A stretch of DNA of 64,000 bases from Sulfurimonas sp. (GTDB lineage: Bacteria > Campylobacterota > Campylobacteria > Campylobacterales > Sulfurimonadaceae), in contig JAKISX010000001.1 in assembly GCA_021648405.1 (NCBI GenBank), positions 1 through 64,000 on the forward strand, written 5' to 3'. Below the pieces are notes generated by a model. That model was not told where the DNA came from and searched no databases. It saw nothing but the letters and a program-made list of their open reading frames with translations. Shown here piece after piece: positions 1 through 7,811 of the stretch. The translations under genes and the position numbers were made by a program. Positions within the stretch are counted from its first letter, which is position 1. Each line of letters starts with the position of its first letter.

Positions 1-1264
1 CAGGAAAACCATAACCCATTGTTCCAAGCCCACCAGAACTCATAAATTGACGAGGTCTGCTAAATGGATAAAACTGTGCTGTCCACATTTGGTGTTGTCC
101 AACATCTGTAGAGATATTTGCATCATCTCCAAGTAATTCACCTACACGCTCTATTACCCATTGAGGTTTAAGTCTATCTGTATCTTCATGATAAGCTAAT
201 GGATGAAGTTTTTCAAATTTTTCAATAGTTTCTCTCCATGGTGCATGTTTTTTAGAATCAATTCCAATAGATTGCTCCAACATCTCAATTACAACATTTT
301 TAACATCGCCAACAATTGGATAATCAGCATTAACTAATTTTGAGATAGATGCTGGATCAATATCTACGTGGATTACTCCTGCATTTTTGGCAAATTCTGA
401 TAGTTTACCAGTAACTCTGTCATCAAACCTAGCACCAAGACCAATAACTAAATCTGTTTCACTCATAGCCATATTTGCTGCATATGACCCATGCATACCA
501 AGCATAGAGATAAGCAAATTATCATCGTGAGATAAAGTTCCTCTAGCCATAAAGGTCTCAACTGCTGGAATCCCTGTTTTTTTAACTAGGTCTCTAACTT
601 CATAAGCTGCGTTCGCATTGATAATACCACCACCAAGGTAAAAAAGTGGTCGTTTAGAATTTGCTATAGCTTCCATCGCTTTTTTAATTTGGCGAGGATT
701 ACCTTTTGTATGAGGCTTATATGTTTCTAGTTCTAATTCAATAGAATAATCAAATTCTGCAATCTCGGCTGTAATATCTTTTGGGATATCAATGTGAATA
801 GGACCTGGGCGACCAGTTGCTGCTATATGAAATGCTTCTTTTAAAATTCTTGGTAAATCGGCAGCTTTTGTCACTAAATAATTATGCTTAGTACATGAAC
901 GGCTTATCCCTACTGCATCAATCTCTTGAAATGCATCAGTACCAATAAGACTCATAGGAACTTGACCAGATATTACAACCAAGGGGATTGAATCCATATA
1001 TGCATCTGCTAAACCAGTTACAGCGTTCGTAAAACCTGGTCCAGATGTAATCATTGCTACACCAACTTTTCCACTAGCTCTTGAATAGCCCTCAGCAGCA
1101 TGAATTGCTGCTTGTTCATGGCGAGTTAAAATATGTTTAAAATCTTTTTGTTTATATATTTCGTCATAGACATTCATGATAGCTCCACCTGGGTAGCCAA
1201 ATACTGTGTCTACACCCTCTGCGATTAAAGCTTCTATAACCATTTGTGCGCCACTAATTTGCAT
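1..1264 (-). CDS. ilvB: Acetolactate synthase large subunit (partial, runs off left edge)
   Basis: Encodes the thiamine-diphosphate enzyme that condenses two pyruvates to acetolactate, or pyruvate with 2-oxobutyrate, in branched-chain amino acid synthesis. About 421 codons are visible from the ATG at 1264; the C-terminal ThDP-binding end lies outside the window. The reading begins MQISGAQMVIEALIAEG, followed by VFGYPGGAIM, and the catalytic glutamate sits in TRHEQAAIHAAEGYSRASG (about residue 50). Later segments GRPGPVHIDIPKD and GLGARFDDRVTGKLSEFA are typical of the family. A strong ribosome site (AGAGGAG) precedes the ATG and a TATAAT box lies about 30 bases upstream. It is transcribed separately from the ilvA group upstream, which makes one of its substrates. 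Family identity is secure. Confidence 0.95.
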   Translation of the reverse strand, partial: MQISGAQMVIEALIAEGVDTVFGYPGGAIMNVYDEIYKQKDFKHILTRHEQAAIHAAEGYSRASGKVGVAMITSGPGFTNAVTGLADAYMDSIPLVVISGQVPMSLIGTDAFQEIDAVGISRSCTKHNYLVTKAADLPRILKEAFHIAATGRPGPIHIDIPKDITAEIAEFDYSIELELETYKPHTKGNPRQIKKAMEAIANSKRPLFYLGGGIINANAAYEVRDLVKKTGIPAVETFMARGTLSHDDNLLISMLGMHGSYAANMAMSETDLVIGLGARFDDRVTGKLSEFAKNAGVIHVDIDPASISKLVNADYPIVGDVKNVVIEMLEQSIGIDSKKHAPWRETIEKFEKLHPLAYHEDTDRLKPQWVIERVGELLGDDANISTDVGQHQMWTAQFYPFSRPRQFMSSGGLGTMGYGFP

Positions 1265-1293
1265 GAAAAATCTCCTCTAATAAAAATTTGTTA

Positions 1294-1299
1294 ATTATA
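1294..1299 (-). promoter_or_regulatory. Predicted -10 box of ilvB
   Basis: TATAAT in the 88-base gap between ilvB and the WD40 gene, reading towards ilvB and about 30 bases before its ATG. No clear -35 is seen, as is usual in this phylum. Confidence 0.5.
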
Positions 1300-1352
1300 T
1301 CTTTTTTGTATTTATTTGAGATTAAAATATTTAATAAATTAAAAGTTACATA

Positions 1353-3470
1353 TTACTCTAAGATATTTATTACTCTCATAGATGGTTTCCATAGCTCTTT
1401 TGAACCTTTTTTTAATGATTTGATATTAAGTTTAATATTTTTATGTTTCTTAGTTAAAATATTAAAAGCAGAAACTATATGGTCATCTAAACCAAAAAAA
1501 AGAATATAATTTTTAATTGCACCTTCTACTATTTCTTTACTTTTATTGTGTTTAATGGCATCTTCTATTTGCATATTATATGCCCATGCATAAATAGTAG
1601 CAATAGACATACTTTTAGAACTTATTTTTTTATATTTTTCTAAAAGAGTGTCAATTTTTGCTATATTACCTTTTGAAGCATAAATCTCCGCCATCTCTAA
1701 GTCATCTTTGTATTGATTGATAAGATTTTTACCATCTAGTGTTTTAGATAGTATTGTTGATTTATCCAAAAGATTATATGCAACTACAAGATCATCATCA
1801 ATAGCTTTTAAAAATTTATCTTGATTCTCAATATCTCTTAACATTTTTTTAGCATCATTTTCAAAATCTGGAAAATCTTGCAAAATCTGCAGTAGTTTAC
1901 TTGCTGCGTGGAAATCTCCTTCTTGAATAAATTTACTTGATTTTATAAATAAGCTATCACCTAATTTAAGTATAGAAAAATACTCTGGAAATTCTTTTAA
2001 AAATTTATTTACTTTTATTAATTCAAAAACTATTTTAAATTCTTTTTGTGTTATAGCATTTTTAAACCTACTGTATATTTCGCTTTTTGAAAACATCTCT
2101 TGAATATGTTTAGTTTTTTCACTAACTCCACGATATGGAGCTAGTAATTCCATAGCCTTTTCTTTACCTTTTGGCTTAAGAATAATTTGTTGGGCTTGAA
2201 AAAAAATCTTCCTCCATTTTATTTCAAGTGCTTTGTAAACTTTAGAATCCTTGTATGATGGGTGTTTGTTTGCAATAGAATATGCTAAAGCTATATTTCC
2301 TTTTTTTACCATTAATAAAAACTTATCAAATTCTGCATACTCTTCAAGCATCTTTTTCATAATAGTATTTTTAGATGGAATATTTTTAAACTCTCTAAAA
2401 GTATTTTTAACTTCGTTATTTTTAGAATGTTGAAGCAACTCAGTTATTTTATCAACTGTTCTATCCCAAATACTCATCATTAAAACATAAGGTTTTGAAT
2501 ATTGTAAAAATGGATTATTTTTTACATATTTTTCCATCTCATCATATTTATTTTCATTAAGTAATTTTTGTAACTCTTGCTTACCTTCATATATATCATA
2601 TGAAGCGAGTACTCCACTTTGTGTAGCTATCACTAGTTCATTTGATTTTTCATTAAATTCCAACATTGTAATAGCTGAATCCATATCCAAAAATTTTCTT
2701 GAAATTTGTTCATAGTTCTTAAGTTCATATACAATTACATAACCTAAAGCTGTTGCTAAAAATAAAAAATTTTTATTTGATGTAACTTTAAGTACATCAT
2801 CGTGTATCGCACTTAATCTTACAATAATTTTATTTGTATTTAAATCCCAGATAATAGCATTATTTGATTTATCAATACTAAAAAATCTATGCTTGGATAA
2901 GAACTTTATTTTTTTTACGGGGGCAGTATGAGATATTAATTTTGCATGAGGAGCCATGATTGAAAGATTAAATATATATATTTTTTTATCATAACTAGCT
3001 GTGGCAATATATTGAGCATTATCACTAAATACAATATCATTAATTTCATCTGAATGTGAAGGTAGTGTAAAACTTAATTTTGTACTTTTTATATCTACTA
3101 CAAACGTTTTTCCATCTTCTCCACATGAAAAAAAATATTTCCCTTTTGGATCTACTGCAACACAAGAGACTTTACCTTCGTGTCTATTGATTTTTGCAAT
3201 AGCTTTTTTTGATTTTGCACTATATACTTGAGAATATTTATAATCAGCACTTTGTAGTGCAAAAAGTGACCCATCATCATTAAAAGAAACTATACTGTTT
3301 TTATACCAAGTATGTTTGATATTTAATTTAAAACCGCTCAATGTTTCAAAAGTGTTTATATCTAAATATCTCAATGTTGTATCTTTATCTACAATTAATA
3401 GTGTATCATTATCTAAATATTTACAATAAATTATAGGTTGATTAAACTTTTTTATTTTTAACGGTTTCAT
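1353..3470 (-). CDS. WD40-repeat protein with helical C-terminal half, function unknown
   Basis: A 705-residue protein with no signal peptide or membrane segment, so probably cytoplasmic. The first 300 residues hold irregular WD40 repeats, for example HEGKVSCVAVDPKGKYFFS, HSDEINDIVFSDNAQYIATA and HTAPVKKIKFLSKHRFF. These predict a beta-propeller. Residues about 305-705 are Lys/Glu-rich and look all-helical and repeat-like. The start is an ATG six bases after the ilvA stop, so it is probably the last gene of the CoA-binding - ilvA - WD40 unit. WD40 proteins are generally scaffolds. The nitrate-reductase gene NapL is another WD40 protein of this phylum, but no nap gene is near. I cannot name a partner. 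Confidence 0.85.
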   Translation of the reverse strand: MKPLKIKKFNQPIIYCKYLDNDTLLIVDKDTTLRYLDINTFETLSGFKLNIKHTWYKNSIVSFNDDGSLFALQSADYKYSQVYSAKSKKAIAKINRHEGKVSCVAVDPKGKYFFSCGEDGKTFVVDIKSTKLSFTLPSHSDEINDIVFSDNAQYIATASYDKKIYIFNLSIMAPHAKLISHTAPVKKIKFLSKHRFFSIDKSNNAIIWDLNTNKIIVRLSAIHDDVLKVTSNKNFLFLATALGYVIVYELKNYEQISRKFLDMDSAITMLEFNEKSNELVIATQSGVLASYDIYEGKQELQKLLNENKYDEMEKYVKNNPFLQYSKPYVLMMSIWDRTVDKITELLQHSKNNEVKNTFREFKNIPSKNTIMKKMLEEYAEFDKFLLMVKKGNIALAYSIANKHPSYKDSKVYKALEIKWRKIFFQAQQIILKPKGKEKAMELLAPYRGVSEKTKHIQEMFSKSEIYSRFKNAITQKEFKIVFELIKVNKFLKEFPEYFSILKLGDSLFIKSSKFIQEGDFHAASKLLQILQDFPDFENDAKKMLRDIENQDKFLKAIDDDLVVAYNLLDKSTILSKTLDGKNLINQYKDDLEMAEIYASKGNIAKIDTLLEKYKKISSKSMSIATIYAWAYNMQIEDAIKHNKSKEIVEGAIKNYILFFGLDDHIVSAFNILTKKHKNIKLNIKSLKKGSKELWKPSMRVINILE

Positions 3471-3476
3471 ATCTTA

Positions 3477-4679
3477 CTAATCACTCAAATAACCATCTTT
3501 TTTTAGGGTATATTTTATCTCTGCTTGATGCTCTTCACCTTTTGTTTCCATATGCACAGTTACATTTGCATCACCATAATCAAGGGAAGCGGATGTCCTA
3601 TCATAAGAAATATATACAATATTTGCATTTAAATCTTCTAAAATCTCAGTAAAACGCTTTAGAGACCCTGGTTTATCTACTAAAGTAACAGTCAACTTCA
3701 TTTTACGACCAGATTTTAATAAACCTTTTTCAATAATTACACTTAAAAGTGTAACATCCATATTTCCACCACTTAAAACTATCGCTATTTTTTTACCTTT
3801 TAAATGTGATAGTTTGCCATGAAGCACAGCAGCTACTCCAACCGCACCAGCACCCTCAACAACAAATTTTTGTTTCTCTAGCAAAAACAAGATTGCACTA
3901 GCTATCTCTTCATCATCAACACTAATAAATTCATCAACAGTTTTAAGCATATACGACAGAGTAATTTTAGAACTATCGCGAACAGCAATGCCATCAGCTA
4001 TAGTTTTAACACTTTTAGAATCAACAGCTACACCTAAATCAAAAGAGTTTTTTAAAGCTGGAGCTCCACTAGCCCCTACTCCGATTATTTTAGTATTAGG
4101 ACTTAACTGTTTAATTGCTACTGCCATTCCAGAGATTAAACCACCCCCGCCAACAGGGATAATAATAGCATCTAAATCATCTTTATCATTTAATATATCA
4201 ATAGCTAATGTGCCTTGACCTGCCATAACTTCTTCATCTTCAAAAGGGTGTATAAAAGTTAAAGAGTTTTTTCTTGAATACTCAAGTGCGTACCCATATG
4301 CTTCATCATAGTTTGAACCTTTTAAAATAACTTCAGCACCATAATGTTTAACTCCATCAATTTTTGTCAAAGGGGTTGATTCAGGCATAATTATAACAGC
4401 ACGGATACCAAATCTTGAAGCGGAAAGTGCTACACCTTGAGCATGATTTCCTGCACTAGCTGCTACAACTCCACATGCTAACTGCTCTTTAGTTAATGTA
4501 GATATTTTATTGTAAGCTCCGCGTATTTTAAATGCCCCTGTAACTTGAAGATTTTCTTTTTTTAAATATATTTCAATATCATATAATGTACTTAAATGTT
4601 GAGCATAAGATAATGGTGTATTAATCACTACATCTTTAATTCTTTGTGTTGCTTTTTGTATTTTGTTTAAATCTAGCAA
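3477..4679 (-). CDS. ilvA: Threonine ammonia-lyase (threonine dehydratase)
   Basis: A 400-residue PLP enzyme that deaminates threonine to 2-oxobutyrate, the first committed step to isoleucine. The PLP lysine is K51 in VTGAFKIRGAYNKI. The glycine loop that holds the cofactor phosphate is IPVGGGGLISGM, and SAGNHAQGVA is the usual substrate-side motif. A single short ACT-like regulatory tail follows from about residue 325 (MKLTVTLVDKPGSLKRF), giving the short form of about 400 residues. I take the TTG at 4679 as the start because AGGTAGGA lies just upstream. It follows the CoA-binding gene by eight bases and feeds the pathway of the nearby ilvB. Confidence 0.93.
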   Translation of the reverse strand: MLDLNKIQKATQRIKDVVINTPLSYAQHLSTLYDIEIYLKKENLQVTGAFKIRGAYNKISTLTKEQLACGVVAASAGNHAQGVALSASRFGIRAVIIMPESTPLTKIDGVKHYGAEVILKGSNYDEAYGYALEYSRKNSLTFIHPFEDEEVMAGQGTLAIDILNDKDDLDAIIIPVGGGGLISGMAVAIKQLSPNTKIIGVGASGAPALKNSFDLGVAVDSKSVKTIADGIAVRDSSKITLSYMLKTVDEFISVDDEEIASAILFLLEKQKFVVEGAGAVGVAAVLHGKLSHLKGKKIAIVLSGGNMDVTLLSVIIEKGLLKSGRKMKLTVTLVDKPGSLKRFTEILEDLNANIVYISYDRTSASLDYGDANVTVHMETKGEEHQAEIKYTLKKDGYLSD

Positions 4680-4687
4680 TTGTAATC

Positions 4688-5113
4688 CTACCTATTTTCT
4701 AATTCTATTTTTGGACAATGATTTTGAACAACTTTCATACCAGCATCTCTAGCTTTGCTAGCTGCTGCATTGTTTACTAATTCTAACTGTCCCCAAAACA
4801 CTTTAATATCACCACGCTCTATGCAGTCATCTGCTATAGCATCAAAAGCATTTGGCTTACGAAATATATCTACCATATCTATCTCAAAAGGTATATCTAA
4901 AAGTGAGCGATAAACTTTTTCGCCAAGTATAAAATTTTCTTTTGGATATATTGGAACTATTTTGTACCCATTTGATTGCAAATATTTTGCAACTCTATTG
5001 CTAGGCTTTAACTCATTTGGCGAAAGACCAAGCACAGCTATCACTTTTACACTATCTAAAATCTCTAAAATCTCTTGATTATTTGAATTTACAGTAGGAA
5101 ATTCACACTCCAT
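4688..5113 (-). CDS. CoA-binding domain protein (YccU family)
   Basis: A 141-residue protein made of a single CoA-binding Rossmann-like domain. Visible hallmarks are VKVIAVLGLSPNELKPSNRVA, then NGYKIVPIYPKENFILGEKVY and a C-terminal NAAASKARDAGMKVVQNHCP. The family is widespread and is annotated as CoA-binding from its resemblance to succinyl-CoA synthetase alpha. Its physiological role is not established. It is the first gene of a leftward unit with ilvA and the WD40 gene, behind a TATAAT box at 5207-5212. Confidence 0.85.
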   Translation of the reverse strand: MECEFPTVNSNNQEILEILDSVKVIAVLGLSPNELKPSNRVAKYLQSNGYKIVPIYPKENFILGEKVYRSLLDIPFEIDMVDIFRKPNAFDAIADDCIERGDIKVFWGQLELVNNAAASKARDAGMKVVQNHCPKIELENR

Positions 5114-5206
5114 ATTTACCTTTCGTATAATCTATTTGCCAACCAAATACTTAAAACACTTCCCAAATATATAGCAACCAAAATAAGAGGTGTATTTTAC
5201 AAAGAG

Positions 5207-5212
5207 ATTATA
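5207..5212 (-). promoter_or_regulatory. Predicted -10 box of the CoA-binding / ilvA / WD40 unit
   Basis: TATAAT reading leftward about 95 bases before the ATG at 5113. The implied leader of roughly 85 bases shows no obvious hairpin or leader peptide. Confidence 0.4.
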
Positions 5213-5598
5213 TCAAAAAAATAAGAAATTTTTACAATTCAAAATAGTTCACAATTTCAATTTAAGAGTATTGGAGTGATAGCATAAATGAAAACTTTAA
5301 AAACCTAGCTAAAGAATTATCATTAGATGTAGTAAAAACAACGAATAACTTCGAAGACTATATGGACAGCTGGTCAGGTTAGACTTAATGAAAAAAACAG
5401 ATTCCTAAATAATCATCGACCATTTTCAACTTCAAACTTTTAGTAAATCCATTATGGAATTTAAGCTGTTTTTAACGTGGTAACTTGGGGTATAGCTCAT
5501 TGTAAATAAACCTTTGTTTATTCCAAATATACCATACTTTAAAGCACTTTTTAGACCCCCAAATTTTGCATTAAGTCAAATATTAACTACTTATAATA
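5213..5598. other. Gene-free stretch with two short open fragments, possible gene remnants
   Basis: About 390 bases between the leftward promoter at 5207-5212 and the helicase stop hold no complete gene. On the plus strand, codons 5266-5379 are open (38 codons, stop 5380-5382) and read protein-like, including NENFKNLAKELSLDVV and EDYMDSWSG, but without a start codon. On the minus strand, 5575-5435 is open (47 codons, stop 5432-5434), including KFGGLKSALKYGIFGINKG; its only ATG is at 5500. Both look more like coding than random AT-rich DNA does, so decayed genes are possible. I do not recognise either family. Confidence 0.4.
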
Positions 5599-7677
5599 CT
5601 ACCCATCTTCCTCTAGCTCTTTTGCAATTAAAGTCTTATATGTTTCATCCTTAGAAACAAGTCCTGCTTCATATAAAAATTGAGATGGTACAAAATTCAT
5701 TTTTTTAATTTTGTCATATTTTGCATAAGAGAGATAAAGTATATCTTTAGCGCGAGTTACAGAGACATAAAACAGTCGTCTTTCTTCATCAAGAGAACCA
5801 CCTCTTTGCATAAGTTTACGGTTAGGAAATCTCCCATCCATCAAATCTATTACATATACCTCTTTATATTCTAAACCCTTAGAAGCATGGACACTTAATA
5901 AATTTACACCCTCCCCTTGAGTTAAATCAGATGAACCCAAAATCATAGCATTTAAAAATCTATCATGCTTGTTATAAGGGCGTGAAAGTTCTTCTAAAAG
6001 TATCATTTTTCTTTTTATAGATGTAGTTTTTTCTGTTTTTAATTTTTCATCTATTGTGCCATCTTTTAACTGAGCTCTTTTAGTTGATAAAATATCAGAT
6101 ATATATCTTAAAAACTCGGATTCACATATTTTTTTAACTACTACCTTAGGTTCCCTTATCCCTTTTAAATCACGAAATAACAGATAAAAATTATGTAAAA
6201 AAGTAGCACTATCTTTAGTCAATTTTGGATGTTTTAAAACTGGGTTTTTCATAAATTTTGGCTCAAAATTTAGTTTTGCATATTTTCCAACAGCACCTAA
6301 TTCTAAAAACTCATCAAAAAGACCAAGTTGATGATTTAGTTTTCTTTTTTCAAACGGATTTTTAATAGATTCATCAGGGGCATATAAACCATAAAATATA
6401 CTTCCATTTCCAACATATTTTAGTGCTAAATATAACTCTTTTGCCATAGCACTACCAATACCACGAGCGAATTCAAATATATGGATAAATGCCATCATAT
6501 CAGACTCATTAACAAGTAAAGTATATAAATCTAAAACAGCTTTTACCTCTTGTGAATCAAAAAAACTAGTCCCACCTTTACGCTTACAAGGGATTGAAAG
6601 TTCTCTTAGACCCACTTCAATTCCATCAGCAGTTGAGTTATTTCTAAATATAACAGCAATCTCTTCTTGAGGTGTAAAACTATCTCTAATCTTTGTTGCA
6701 ATTGCGTAATATTGATCAAATAATTCATCATAAGCCAAAAGTTTTGGAGCATCAAAATTGCCCTCTCTTGTAACTTCTAATTGTTTTGGATATATTCGTT
6801 CATTGTGTTCTATCACTTTAGTAGCCAAAGATAAAATAGGCACACTTGAGCGATAATTTTTTGTTAAAGTATGCACCTTAGCATCTGGAAATTTAGTTGA
6901 AAAAGAGCCAATGATGGAAATATCTGCACCATTAAAAGCATATATACTTTGGTCATAATCACCAACACAAAAGAGTGATGGTGGATTCATAGCATCTATA
7001 AGTGTACCTTGAAGAGCATTTGTATCTTGGTACTCATCAATAAGAACTTCTTTATATCCTAAATCATTCTCCCTACATAAATCTCTAAAATGCAAAAGTA
7101 AATCATTAAAATTTACAAAACCATACTCTTTTTTTAAGAGCTCAAATTCATCTACTACATCTGCATATATCAAAGCAAAGAGTTCATGTTCTGGATATTT
7201 ATCTATTATCCAATCTTCAAAATTATTATTAAGTTCTGTGTTTTGATAAAATGAATACAAATCATACAAATAATTACCACCATATGGTTGAATCTCTGCA
7301 TCTATATTCATAAATGAGCGTTTTTCAAACACACTACGAAAAAGAGTTTTTAGCTCTCGTTGTTGTTTTAAAATCACTCTTTTGTCATATTTTTTCAACC
7401 ATCTATAACTAACTGCATGAAAAGTTCCTGCATCTATTTTTTTAGCTATATCAGCGCCAAAATATTCTGCAACTCTTGATATCATTTCGGCAGCTGCTTT
7501 ATTTGTAAAAGTTAAAAGAAGAATCTCCTCTGGTTTTACACCATTACCTAAAAGATGACCAATACGACCAACTATTGTAGATGTCTTTCCAGTCCCAGCA
7601 GATGCAATAATAAGATTTTGTAAATCTTTAGAAGTTGCAGCATTGTATTGTTCTTTATTTAAACGAGAAAGTGGCAA
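5599..7677 (-). CDS. uvrD: UvrD/PcrA/Rep-type ATP-dependent DNA helicase
   Basis: A 692-residue superfamily 1 helicase that unwinds DNA 3'-5' in repair and replication restart. The motifs run in order: Walker A LIIASAGTGKTSTIVGR, Ia LTFTNKAAAEMI, motif II VLIDEYQDTNALQG (DEYQD instead of the usual DEFQD), motif III GDYDQSIYAFNGAD, motif IV TKNYRSS, motif V LLSVHASKGLEYKEVYVID and motif VI EERRLFYVSVTRAK. The start is a TTG at 7677 with GGAG seven bases before it. It is transcribed divergently from valS. UvrD, PcrA and Rep cannot be separated from motifs alone. Confidence 0.92.
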   Translation of the reverse strand: MPLSRLNKEQYNAATSKDLQNLIIASAGTGKTSTIVGRIGHLLGNGVKPEEILLLTFTNKAAAEMISRVAEYFGADIAKKIDAGTFHAVSYRWLKKYDKRVILKQQRELKTLFRSVFEKRSFMNIDAEIQPYGGNYLYDLYSFYQNTELNNNFEDWIIDKYPEHELFALIYADVVDEFELLKKEYGFVNFNDLLLHFRDLCRENDLGYKEVLIDEYQDTNALQGTLIDAMNPPSLFCVGDYDQSIYAFNGADISIIGSFSTKFPDAKVHTLTKNYRSSVPILSLATKVIEHNERIYPKQLEVTREGNFDAPKLLAYDELFDQYYAIATKIRDSFTPQEEIAVIFRNNSTADGIEVGLRELSIPCKRKGGTSFFDSQEVKAVLDLYTLLVNESDMMAFIHIFEFARGIGSAMAKELYLALKYVGNGSIFYGLYAPDESIKNPFEKRKLNHQLGLFDEFLELGAVGKYAKLNFEPKFMKNPVLKHPKLTKDSATFLHNFYLLFRDLKGIREPKVVVKKICESEFLRYISDILSTKRAQLKDGTIDEKLKTEKTTSIKRKMILLEELSRPYNKHDRFLNAMILGSSDLTQGEGVNLLSVHASKGLEYKEVYVIDLMDGRFPNRKLMQRGGSLDEERRLFYVSVTRAKDILYLSYAKYDKIKKMNFVPSQFLYEAGLVSKDETYKTLIAKELEEDG

Positions 7678-7708
7678 TAATCAACTCCAATAGATATTTA
7701 AGAGTATG

Positions 7709-7714
7709 ATTATA
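7709..7714 (-). promoter_or_regulatory. Predicted -10 box of the helicase gene
   Basis: GTATAAT reading leftward, about 30 bases before the TTG start at 7677, in the 134-base divergent region shared with valS. Confidence 0.5.
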
Positions 7715-7768
7715 CTATCACAAGCTTATTATCACTTTTTTATAAGTAAATCATCACTTCTTTTTAGA

Positions 7769-7774
7769 TATAAT
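7769..7774 (+). promoter_or_regulatory. Predicted -10 box of valS
   Basis: GATATAAT reading rightward, about 37 bases before the valS ATG, followed by a ribosome site AAGG. Confidence 0.5.
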
Positions 7775-7811
7775 CGCGAAATTATTATATATAAGTATAA
7801 GGTAAAAATAT

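Noticed and set aside
1353-3470. WD40 protein as NapL of periplasmic nitrate reductase
   Set aside because: No nap genes are nearby, the protein has no export signal, and it is much longer than NapL.
5213-5598. Insertion-sequence remnant
   Set aside because: No terminal inverted repeats, target duplication or transposase motif could be seen; kept only as unexplained fragments.
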